Shown: positions 24,329 through 31,899 of the stretch, one piece after another
How the letters are laid out: every line of letters begins with the position of its first letter
Position numbering within the stretch: the stretch's first letter is position 1
From: JALZAI01 sp038212215
Lineage (GTDB): Bacteria; Actinomycetota; Actinomycetes; Mycobacteriales; Jatrophihabitantaceae
Length of the DNA: 64,000 nucleotides
Direction: 5' to 3'
Assembly: GCA_038212215.1 (NCBI GenBank)
Contig: JBBQUT010000005.1
Coordinates: 1 to 64,000 of the forward strand
Position numbers and translations under genes: made by a program
Notes under the pieces: generated by a model
What the model was told of the DNA's origin: nothing
Databases searched by the model: none
What the model saw: the letters and a program-made list of their open reading frames with translations, nothing else

Positions 24329-24925
24329 ATGTACGAAGGCGCGATTCAGGATCTCATCGACGAGCTCGGCCGGCTGCCTGGTATCGGACCGAAGAGCGCT
24401 CAGCGCATCGCTTTCCATCTGCTCGCTGCCGATGCTGCCGATGTCGAACGGTTCGCTGCCACTCTCACGAGGGTCAAGAACGACGTCAAGTTCTGCTCGG
24501 TGTGCGGCAATGTCGCAGAGTCCGACGTGTGCCGAATCTGCAGCGACGTCCGCCGCGATCCGTCGGTGATCTGCGTGGTCGAGGAATCCAAGGACGTCGT
24601 CGCAATCGAGCGCACCCGGGAGTTCCGCGGGCGATATCACGTGCTCGGTGGTGCTATCAGCCCGATCGACGGCATCGGACCCGAGGATTTGCGGATCCGT
24701 GAACTGCTCACCCGGCTGCGTGACGACGTCGTCACCGAACTGATCCTCGCTACCGATCCGAACCTGGAGGGCGAAGCCACGGCGACCTACCTCGCCCGGA
24801 TGATCAATCCGATGGGCCTCACGGTCACCAGATTGGCCAGCGGGTTGCCGGTCGGCGGCGATCTCGAGTATGCCGACGAGGTGACCCTCGGTCGGGCGTT
24901 CTCCGGACGCCGCCGAGTCGACTAG
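24329..24925 (+). CDS. recR: Recombination mediator RecR
   Basis: 198 residues, the normal length. The N-terminal helix-hairpin-helix reads IQDLIDELGRLPGIGPKSAQRIAFHLL. The C4 zinc finger is CSVCGNVAESDVCRIC (about 57-72), followed by the Toprim domain beginning VICVVEESKDVVAIERT and the C-terminal Walker-B-like DLEYADEVTLGRAF. RecR acts with RecO and RecF in loading RecA at gaps. There is no gap from ybaB, and the stop TAG shares a base with the start GTG of the next gene. Confidence 0.96.
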   Translation: MYEGAIQDLIDELGRLPGIGPKSAQRIAFHLLAADAADVERFAATLTRVKNDVKFCSVCGNVAESDVCRICSDVRRDPSVICVVEESKDVVAIERTREFRGRYHVLGGAISPIDGIGPEDLRIRELLTRLRDDVVTELILATDPNLEGEATATYLARMINPMGLTVTRLASGLPVGGDLEYADEVTLGRAFSGRRRVD

Positions 24926-26166
24926 TGCTCTGGCTGACCTCCGGTCGATACCGGACGGGCGGGTCGGACGGCCGGACACCGCGCCGTCGGCTCGCCGTGC
25001 TTCTCGCCGTGCTTCTCGCCGTGCTTCTCGCAGCGCTCGCGAGCATTGCGGCAGCCGACGCGCCGGGCGCGGTAGCGGGCGTGCCAGGCCCGCGCAATGC
25101 GCCGCAGTACTGGTTCGGGCAGTGGCACATCGACAAGTTGTGGCGCGACGGGGCGCGTGGTCAGGGCGTCACGATCGCCGAGATCGACACCGGGGTGAAC
25201 GCGGCACTGCCGCAGTTGCGCGGCCGGGTGCTGCCCGGCACCGACCTCGGCCGCCTCGGCGGTGACGGCCGCACCGACCGCGACCTCGACGAATTCGGGC
25301 ACGGGACGGCGATGGCTTCGATCATGGTGGCTCGGCGGGACCGGCTCGGCGTGAGCGGGCTGGCTCCGGGTGCGAAGCTGCTCCCGGTGGCGATCGCGTT
25401 GCGTGGCACTAGCGACTCGGCTGCGAATTACCATCTGCCGCAGGCGATCCGCTGGGCAGCCGGGCACGGCGCACGGGTCATCAGCATGGCGCTCGGCGAG
25501 TTCCGCGGGCAGGTCGAAGCGTCCGTAGCGTGCCCGACCGACCTGCAGGCGGCGATCGTTGCGGCACGGAGCCGGGGAGCGGTGCTCTTCGCCTCGAACG
25601 GCAACCGCGGCGCCACCGACAACGGCGTGGAGGTGCCTGGCGCCTGCCGCGGTGTGGTGAGCGTCGGTGCGGTCGACCGGTTCGGCACAGTCGCGGACTT
25701 CTCTTCGCGGCACCGTTACCTCACGATGACGGCGCCCGGTGTGGACGTCGCGTCGCTCGGCCGGGTGCCCGGCTCGGTGTACTCCGGCGACGGCGCGAGC
25801 CAGGCGACCAGCATCGCCGCCGCCGTCGCGGCGCTGGTCTGGTCGAAGTATCCGGACCTCACCGGCGGCGAGGTAGTCGCACGACTGATCGCGACTCTGG
25901 ACCGGCGCAGTGCACCGGCCGACCCCGCTTACGGCTACGGGACGCTCAATGCCTACCGCGCGGTGACGGCGCCAGTGACCGGCGCGGGCGGGCGTCGGCG
26001 CACGACGCTATCCACGCCCCAGCCGCCGGATCACCGCCGCCCGTTGGAACGCGCCGCAGCGCTGACCGGGCTGAGTGCGCTGGTCGTCATCGCTGCGCTG
26101 GTTGCAGGCGCTGCGCGGCGGGCACGGCGCCGATCGGCTACCGCCCGGCGCGGGCCACCCGGTTGA
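24925..26166 (+). CDS. Mycosin-like S8 serine protease
   Basis: 413 residues. The N-terminal signal or anchor segment contains a leucine-rich repeat (LLAVLLAVLLAALA). The subtilisin core carries Asp in IAEIDTGVNAALP, His in FGHGTAMASIMVAR, Asn in VLFASNGNRG, and Ser in DGASQATSIAAAVAALV (Ala replaces the usual Thr before Ser, and Ala follows where Pro is common). The C-terminus has a single membrane helix (ALVVIAALVAGAA) and Arg-rich tail. This is the layout of type VII secretion mycosins, but no ESX gene is in the window. GTG 24925 overlaps the recR stop by one base. It ends 29 bp into leuA on the other strand. Confidence 0.88.
   Translation: MLWLTSGRYRTGGSDGRTPRRRLAVLLAVLLAVLLAALASIAAADAPGAVAGVPGPRNAPQYWFGQWHIDKLWRDGARGQGVTIAEIDTGVNAALPQLRGRVLPGTDLGRLGGDGRTDRDLDEFGHGTAMASIMVARRDRLGVSGLAPGAKLLPVAIALRGTSDSAANYHLPQAIRWAAGHGARVISMALGEFRGQVEASVACPTDLQAAIVAARSRGAVLFASNGNRGATDNGVEVPGACRGVVSVGAVDRFGTVADFSSRHRYLTMTAPGVDVASLGRVPGSVYSGDGASQATSIAAAVAALVWSKYPDLTGGEVVARLIATLDRRSAPADPAYGYGTLNAYRAVTAPVTGAGGRRRTTLSTPQPPDHRRPLERAAALTGLSALVVIAALVAGAARRARRRSATARRGPPG
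24991..25026 (+). repeat. Three perfect 12-bp tandem repeats in the protease signal region
   Basis: CTCGCCGTGCTT occurs three times in a row, coding for Leu-Ala-Val-Leu units in the hydrophobic N-terminal segment. In-frame gain or loss would change the length of the membrane segment by four residues at a time. Confidence 0.85.
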
Positions 26167-27874
26167 CGGCGCTAACGACCGCACGCAGCGACGCCTGCAC
26201 GATCGATTCGCTGATCCCGACGCCCCACAGCACCTGGTCGCCGATCTCGATCTCGAGATAGGCGGCCGCTTCCGCGTCGCGTCCAGCAGTGAGGGCGTGC
26301 TCTGCGTAGTCGAGCACGCGCACCGTCACCCCGCCCAGGCCCAGATCGACCGAGGACAACGCGTCGCAGAACGCCGCGATTGGGCCGTTGCCGACACCGC
26401 TCACGGCGTGCTCGATGCCGCGGACACGGACCTGTGCGGCGATCTTTTCGATGCCCTCGTCGCTGGCGGAGGAGAACTTCACGATCTCGAACAGGCCCTC
26501 GGTCAGGTATTCGTCGCGGAAGATTTCATACATTCGCGCCGCGGCGACCTCACCACCCGCGCCGTCGGTGTGCCGCTGGATGACGTGACTGAATTCGATC
26601 TGCAGCCGGCGCGGCAGGTCGAGCTTGTGATCGACCTTCATGATGTAGGCGACGCCGCCCTTGCCCGACTGCGAGTTGACCCGGATGACCGCCTCGTAGG
26701 AGCGTCCGACATCTTTCGGGTCGATCGGCAGGTACGGCATCGCCCAGCGCAGTTCGCCGACCGGCTTGCCGGTGGCGGCGGCCTGGCGATCGAGATCCTC
26801 GAAGCCCTTCTTGATCGCGTCCTGGTGCGAGCCGGAGAACGACGTGTAGACCAGGTCACCGGCGTACGGATGCCGCTCGTGCACGTCGATTCGGTTGCAA
26901 TACTCCGCCGTGCGTCGGATCTCGTCGATGTCGCTGAAGTTGATCATCGGGTCGATGCCCTGGCTGTAGAGGTTCAGCCCGAGCGTGACCAGGTCGACGT
27001 TGCCGCTGCGCTCGCCGTTGCCGAACAGGCACCCCTCGATGCGTTGCGCGCCGGCGAGCACCGCCAATTCCGCGTCGGCGGTGGCCGTCCCGCGATCGTT
27101 GTGGGTGTGCACAGACAGGCACACGTGCTCGCGGCGGCTGAGTTTGCGCGACATCCACTCGATCTGGTCCGCGTAAACGTTGGGCGTCGAGCGCTCCACG
27201 GTGCAAGGCAGGTTCAGCACGATCTCGCGTTGCGGGCCGGGCTGCCAGGCATCCATGACTGCCTCGCAAATCTCGAGGGAGAAGTCGAGTTCGGTGTCCA
27301 TGAAGATCTCGGGGGAGTACTCGAAGCCGAACACGGTGTCGGGCAGGTATACCTCGGCGAACTTCAGCACCGCGCGCGTGCCGTCGACGGCGACTGCTCG
27401 GCATTCGGCGCGTCCGTCGCCCGGCCAGCCGAACACCACTCGACGAAAGGTCGGCGCGGCAGCGTTGTACATGTGCACCGTCGCCTGCTTGGCGCCTTCG
27501 AGGGACGTGACGGTGCGCTCGATCAGTTCCTCACGCGCCTGGGTGAGCACCGAGATACGGACGTCGTCGGGAATCCGGTCGCCCTCGACCAGGCTGCGGA
27601 CGAAGTCGAAGTCGGTCTGGCTCGCGGCCGGGAAGCCGACCTCGATTTCCTTGTAACCCATACCGACCAGCAGGTCGAACATGGCGTTCTTACGGGCGGC
27701 GTTCATTGGGTCGATCAGCGCCTGGTTGCCGTCGCGCAGATCAGTCGAGAGCCAGCGGGGTGCTGCGGTGATCGACCTCGTCGGCCAGGTGCGGTCGGGC
27801 AGGTCGACGGCGGGAAAGGGCCGGTAGCGGTGGCACGGCATACCGGACGAGCGTTGCGGATTCGGTGCGGTCAT
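26138..27874 (-). CDS. leuA: 2-isopropylmalate synthase
   Basis: 578 residues, the long actinobacterial type. It condenses acetyl-CoA and 2-oxoisovalerate in the first committed step to leucine. Motifs are STDLRDGNQALIDPM (metal Asp and catalytic Arg), EVGFPAASQTDFDF, SVHTHNDRGTATAD with the metal His pair, and GCLFGNGERSGNVDL. A C-terminal regulatory domain (about 440-570) contains the leucine-binding fold (FEIVKFSSASDEGIEKIAAQV...). The gene lies downstream of a leader peptide and hairpin (27959-28026) that look like attenuation. Confidence 0.96.
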   Translation of the reverse strand: MTAPNPQRSSGMPCHRYRPFPAVDLPDRTWPTRSITAAPRWLSTDLRDGNQALIDPMNAARKNAMFDLLVGMGYKEIEVGFPAASQTDFDFVRSLVEGDRIPDDVRISVLTQAREELIERTVTSLEGAKQATVHMYNAAAPTFRRVVFGWPGDGRAECRAVAVDGTRAVLKFAEVYLPDTVFGFEYSPEIFMDTELDFSLEICEAVMDAWQPGPQREIVLNLPCTVERSTPNVYADQIEWMSRKLSRREHVCLSVHTHNDRGTATADAELAVLAGAQRIEGCLFGNGERSGNVDLVTLGLNLYSQGIDPMINFSDIDEIRRTAEYCNRIDVHERHPYAGDLVYTSFSGSHQDAIKKGFEDLDRQAAATGKPVGELRWAMPYLPIDPKDVGRSYEAVIRVNSQSGKGGVAYIMKVDHKLDLPRRLQIEFSHVIQRHTDGAGGEVAAARMYEIFRDEYLTEGLFEIVKFSSASDEGIEKIAAQVRVRGIEHAVSGVGNGPIAAFCDALSSVDLGLGGVTVRVLDYAEHALTAGRDAEAAAYLEIEIGDQVLWGVGISESIVQASLRAVVSAVNRVARAGR

Positions 27875-27958
27875 GACTGCTGCTCCAACAGATTTGTCGC
27901 CGATCTCTGCGGCGATCGAGGGAATCGGTCGGCGGCGCTGTCAGTGCGGCGTGGAGCC

Positions 27959-28000
27959 CCGCGGCGAGGGGCCGACCGGGATTACCGGACCTCGCCGCGG
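27959..28000 (-). promoter_or_regulatory. Attenuator-like hairpin before leuA
   Basis: A perfect 11-bp stem, CCGCGGCGAGG (27959-27969) with CCTCGCCGCGG (27990-28000), and a 20-nt loop. One arm overlaps the last codons of the leader peptide (27982-28026), so a ribosome stalled at its Leu codons would affect this stem. No U tract follows; a downstream stem could act on translation or Rho access. Confidence 0.6.
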
Positions 28001-28026
28001 CCGCGAAGAAGCAGCGCCCGCGTCAT
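27982..28026 (-). CDS. leuA leader peptide
   Basis: 14 residues, MTRALLLRGRGEVR, with three consecutive Leu codons at positions 5-7. It ends in TAA at 27982-27984, 107 bp upstream of leuA. Leu-rich leader peptides before leuA are known in actinobacteria. Low leucyl-tRNA would stall the ribosome here and change folding of the following stem (27959-28000). The upstream DNA (28027 on) has no obvious ribosome-binding site except GCAGCATC, so translation is unproven. Confidence 0.65.
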   Translation of the reverse strand: MTRALLLRGRGEVR

Positions 28027-28194
28027 GATGCTGCGAGCTTAGCGCGTCCGGCGCGGGTGCGCGCGCGTCCAAGCTGCATAACGGAATCAGTCGCCAACGG
28101 CAGCCTGAAACCAGGAATCCGTTGTTGATGCCGCACGGCAGTGTGGGTAGCGTGAGCGCACACACCCTCGGACGACACCTTGCGGAGCGACAAC

Positions 28195-29643
28195 GTGACC
28201 GACAGCGGCAGCGAAAAGCGAGTAGTTCAGAACTTCATCAACGGCGCGTCGTGCGACGCCGAGGACGGTCGCCGCCTCGACCTGATCGACCCGAGCACCG
28301 GCGAGGTGTTCGGGTCCTCGCCGATCTCCAGCGAGCGTGACGTCGATGCCGCGTATACCGCGGCGAGCAATGCGTTCGAGACCTGGCGCGACAGCACGCC
28401 GTCCGAGCGCCAGCGGGCGCTGCTGAAATTCGCGGACGCGATGGAGGAGCGCGCGGAGGAGATCATCGCTGCCGAGTGCCAGAACACCGGCAAGCCGATC
28501 GAGCTGACCCGCAGCGAGGAGATCCCGCCCGCGCTGGATCAGATCCGGTTCTTCGCCGGAGCCGCACGCCTGCTCGAGGGGCGCAGCGCCGGGGAGTACA
28601 TGACCGGGTACACGTCCTACATTCGTCGCGAGCCGGTCGGCGTCGTCGGCCAGGTGACGCCGTGGAACTACCCGATGATGATGGCGATCTGGAAGTTCGC
28701 TCCCGCGCTCGCGGCAGGCAACTGTGTGGTGCTCAAGCCGAGCGACACCACGCCGGTCTCGTCGGTGCTGATGGCCGAGATTGCCGCCGAGTTCTTGCCG
28801 CCGGGCGTGTTCAATGTTGTCTGCGGTGACCGAGACACCGGGCGTGCCGTGGTGTCGCACCGCACGCCGTCGATGGTGTCGATCACCGGCTCGACCAGGG
28901 CCGGCTACGAAGTCGCCGCGGCGGCCGCCAAGGATCTCAAGCGCACCCACCTCGAGCTGGGCGGCAAGGCTCCGGTGATCGTCTTCGATGACGCGGATCT
29001 TGAGAACGCAGCTGAGAACATCGCGATCGCCGGGTACTTCAACGCGGGCCAGGACTGCACGGCAGCTACCCGGGTGCTCGCCGGTCCGCGCATCGCCGAG
29101 GATTTCGCGGCGGCGTTGGCCGAGCAGGCCAAGAACACCAAGACGGGTATGCCCGACGACGCCGATGTGCTCTACGGCCCGCTCAACAACGCCAACCAAC
29201 TCGAGCGGGTCGGCGGCATGCTCTCGCGGCTGCCCGATCACGCCCGGGTGCTCGCCGGCGGAGCCCGGCAGGGCGATCGGGGCTACTTCTGGGAGCCGAC
29301 GATCGTCAGCAACATGCGCCAGGACGACGAGGCCATCCAGAACGAGATTTTCGGTCCGGTGATCACAGTGCAGAGCTTCACCGACGAGGACGAGGCGGTG
29401 CGCTGGGCCAACGACATCGAGTTCGGTCTCGCCTCGTCGGTGTGGACGAAGGATCATGGCCGCGCGATGCGGGTCAGCCGGCGCCTGGACTTCGGCTGCG
29501 TGTGGGTGAACGCGCACATCCCGATCGTCGCCGAGATGCCGCACGGCGGTTTCAAGCACAGCGGCTACGGCAAGGACCTGTCTATGTACGGCCTGGAGGA
29601 CTACACCCGCATCAAGCACGTCATGCACAACATCGACATCTGA
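28195..29643 (+). CDS. Gamma-aminobutyraldehyde dehydrogenase-like NAD-dependent aldehyde dehydrogenase
   Basis: 482 residues. The aldehyde dehydrogenase motifs are complete: TPWNYPMMMAIWK with the oxyanion Asn, LKPSDTTPVSS, GSTRAGYEVAAAAAKDLKRTHLELGGK with the general base Glu, and NAGQDCTAATR with the nucleophile Cys (about 275). The last segment GGFKHSGYGKDLSMYGLEDYTRIKHV matches PatD/YdcW-type enzymes, which turn 4-aminobutanal into GABA. I chose GTG 28195 because GGAG lies 7 nt upstream. A GABA transaminase gene follows at 30503, which supports the GABA/putrescine assignment. Confidence 0.9.
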   Translation: MTDSGSEKRVVQNFINGASCDAEDGRRLDLIDPSTGEVFGSSPISSERDVDAAYTAASNAFETWRDSTPSERQRALLKFADAMEERAEEIIAAECQNTGKPIELTRSEEIPPALDQIRFFAGAARLLEGRSAGEYMTGYTSYIRREPVGVVGQVTPWNYPMMMAIWKFAPALAAGNCVVLKPSDTTPVSSVLMAEIAAEFLPPGVFNVVCGDRDTGRAVVSHRTPSMVSITGSTRAGYEVAAAAAKDLKRTHLELGGKAPVIVFDDADLENAAENIAIAGYFNAGQDCTAATRVLAGPRIAEDFAAALAEQAKNTKTGMPDDADVLYGPLNNANQLERVGGMLSRLPDHARVLAGGARQGDRGYFWEPTIVSNMRQDDEAIQNEIFGPVITVQSFTDEDEAVRWANDIEFGLASSVWTKDHGRAMRVSRRLDFGCVWVNAHIPIVAEMPHGGFKHSGYGKDLSMYGLEDYTRIKHVMHNIDI

Positions 29644-29689
29644 GCGGCGAGCGGAAATCACGTGACCGGCGGCGGACGACGACGAACGG

Positions 29690-30430
29690 CTATGACCCGA
29701 TCGGCTGGACGGGCACGCCCGCGAGGCGCAATGCCTCGACGCGCTGCTCGAGTGGCCATTCGGGGCGGCCGGGGCGCAGCCACGCCCCGGAGCTGTCGGC
29801 GAAGTTCAGCCAGACGCCGTCCGGTCCGGCCGACACGCTCACCTGCTCACGTGGGGTGGCCCACGCCACGACGAGCGCGGCCGCGCCGTTGGGGGCGCTG
29901 TTGTCCAGGCCCTTGGTGAGCTCGTTGTCGCCGGACAACGACCGGCCGAGCTGGCGGGCGGCCTTGCCCAGATCCCGGACAAGCCCCTCGCCGGCCTCCG
30001 GCTCGGGCGCCACCGCATGCCATTCGCGCGCAGCGGCAACGGTCATGGTGACCAGCCAGCGGCGATCGCTCACGTACAGGAATGCTGCGTCGCGCGGCAC
30101 GTCGACCCAGCAGCGCACGAGGCGAACCGCGGTGGAGCCGGCCTCGCCGACCGTCGCCTGGCGGGCCCGCGCGAGTGCTTCGTCCGGGGCGTCGTTCCGC
30201 TCGCCGCTCGCGCCCGGGCCGGTGATCGTGTTCCACCTGTCGTTGACCCGCAGCATGGCGCCCGCCACCTTGTTGTTCGCACGCTTGGACTCGGCGAGCA
30301 GTTGCGCCCTTGTCTTGGCCGTCGGGTCGACTTCGGCGATCGGGCGAAGCCCCGTCGCGACGAGCAACGGCTCGTCGAAGGACAGCCCACGCATGATCGC
30401 GTCGCGGACCGTGATCAGGGCCTGGCTCAT
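29690..30430 (-). CDS. Hypothetical protein
   Basis: 246 residues, with no signal peptide and no membrane segment. I recognise no family. Visible pieces: an N-terminal helical segment (ITVRDAIMRGLSFDEPLLVATGLRPIAEVDPTAKTRAQLLAE), a central strand-rich part (VRLVRCWVDVPRDAAFLYVSDRRWLVTMTVAAAREW) and a C-terminal segment ending VWLNFADSSGAWLRPGRPEWPLEQRVEALRLAG. Base composition is like the neighbours, so it is native. The start is ATG 30430. It is inserted between, and antiparallel to, the two GABA pathway genes, so it is unlikely to be in their operon. Confidence 0.7.
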   Translation of the reverse strand: MSQALITVRDAIMRGLSFDEPLLVATGLRPIAEVDPTAKTRAQLLAESKRANNKVAGAMLRVNDRWNTITGPGASGERNDAPDEALARARQATVGEAGSTAVRLVRCWVDVPRDAAFLYVSDRRWLVTMTVAAAREWHAVAPEPEAGEGLVRDLGKAARQLGRSLSGDNELTKGLDNSAPNGAAALVVAWATPREQVSVSAGPDGVWLNFADSSGAWLRPGRPEWPLEQRVEALRLAGVPVQPIGS

Positions 30431-30502
30431 CCCCGCAGCCTGCCATAGTCCGGTGGGAGCGCAGTCCTGGTGCCGTCCCTATGAGAGGAGCAAGCTGAGC
30501 CC

Positions 30503-31837
30503 ATGAGCATCTCGCAACAGCGTGTGATGAAGACGGAGATCCCCGGTCCGCGGTCGGTGCAGCTGCACGCCCGCAAGAACGCCGCCGTGGCATCCGGCGT
30601 CGGGACGACGTTGCCGGTGTACGTCGAGCGGGCCGGCGGTGGGATCGTCGTCGACGTCGACGGCAACCAGCTGATCGACTTCGGTTCCGGGATCGCGGTG
30701 ACCTCCGTCGGGAACGCGGCGCCGCGGGTGGTGGCCGCCGTGCAGGAGCAGGTCGCCGCCTTCACGCACACCTGCTTCATGGTGACGCCGTACGAGGGGT
30801 ATGTCGCGGTCGCCGAGAAGCTCAACGAGTTGACACCCGGCACGCACGACAAGCGCTCGGCGCTGTTCAACTCCGGCGCGGAAGCCGTGGAGAACGCGGT
30901 CAAGATTGCGCGGCACCACACCGGGCGGCAAGCGGTCGTGGCTTTCGAGCACGCCTACCACGGGCGCACCAACCTGACGATGGCGCTGACGGCGAAGAAC
31001 ATGCCATACAAGCATCGCTTCGGCCCGTTTGCCGGCGAGGTGTACCGGGTGCCGATGGCCTACCCGTATCGCTGGCCGACCGGCCCGGACAATTGCGCCG
31101 AGGAGGCGTTCGAGCAGTTCGTGTCGCTGGTGCACACCCAGGTCGGGGAAGACAACTGCGCCGCAGTCCTCGTCGAGCCGATCCAGGGTGAAGGCGGCTT
31201 CGTGGTGCCGGCACCGGGCTACCTCAAGCGCGTGGCCGATTGGTGCGCCGAGCAGGGCATCGTATTCATCGCTGATGAGATTCAGAGCGGTTTCTGCCGG
31301 ACCGGTGACTGGTTCGCGTGTTCGTTCGAGGGCGTCGTCCCGGATCTGATCACTACGGCGAAGGGCATCGCCGGCGGACTGCCACTGGCCGCGGTGACCG
31401 GTCGTGCCGAGCTGATGAACTCCGTCCACACCGGGGGTTTGGGTGGCACCTACGGCGGCAACCCGGTCGCATGCGCGGCTGGACTGGCGGCGATGGAGAC
31501 CATGCAGGCAGACGACCTGGCGGGCGCTGCCAAACGGATCGAGTCGGTGTTGCTGCCCAGATTGCAGTCGTTGGCAGAGAAGTACGAGGCGATCGGCGAC
31601 GTGCGTGGGCGCGGCGCGATGCTCGCCGTCGAGCTGGTCGAGCCGGGCGCGGACAAGACGCCGAACGCCAAGCTGACCGGCGCGGTGGCGGCTGCTTGTC
31701 ACCAGGCGGGGCTGATCGCACTCACCGCGGGCACGTTCGGCAACGTGCTGCGGTTCCTGCCGCCGCTGGTCATCGGTGACGACCTGTTGCACGAAGGCCT
31801 CGACATCCTGGATTCAGCGTTCGCGGCAAACGCCTGA
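30503..31837 (+). CDS. gabT: 4-aminobutyrate aminotransferase
   Basis: 444 residues. Class-III PLP transaminase: FNSGAEAVENAVKIARHHTGR, FEHAYHGRTNLTMALT, VLVEPIQGEGGFVVP, FIADEIQSGFCRTG with the PLP Asp, and the Schiff-base Lys in ITTAKGIAGGLPLAAV (about residue 290). It converts GABA to succinic semialdehyde using 2-oxoglutarate. ATG 30503 follows GAGAGGAGCAAGCTGAGCCC. With the aldehyde dehydrogenase it would take putrescine-derived aminobutanal to succinic semialdehyde. Confidence 0.94.
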   Translation: MSISQQRVMKTEIPGPRSVQLHARKNAAVASGVGTTLPVYVERAGGGIVVDVDGNQLIDFGSGIAVTSVGNAAPRVVAAVQEQVAAFTHTCFMVTPYEGYVAVAEKLNELTPGTHDKRSALFNSGAEAVENAVKIARHHTGRQAVVAFEHAYHGRTNLTMALTAKNMPYKHRFGPFAGEVYRVPMAYPYRWPTGPDNCAEEAFEQFVSLVHTQVGEDNCAAVLVEPIQGEGGFVVPAPGYLKRVADWCAEQGIVFIADEIQSGFCRTGDWFACSFEGVVPDLITTAKGIAGGLPLAAVTGRAELMNSVHTGGLGGTYGGNPVACAAGLAAMETMQADDLAGAAKRIESVLLPRLQSLAEKYEAIGDVRGRGAMLAVELVEPGADKTPNAKLTGAVAAACHQAGLIALTAGTFGNVLRFLPPLVIGDDLLHEGLDILDSAFAANA

Positions 31838-31899
31838 CGCCGAGCGCAAGTGCTGCCGGTATCCTGAAACCTCCGCCGGCCGATTCGAAGGGGACAGCT

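Noticed and set aside
26075..28042. A 655-codon plus-strand frame opposite leuA
   Set aside because: It is the complement of a clearly conserved leuA coding sequence, has no recognisable family, and arises from GC-rich codon bias.
28087..29661. Minus-strand frame opposite the aldehyde dehydrogenase
   Set aside because: Antisense to a conserved enzyme with all catalytic residues visible.
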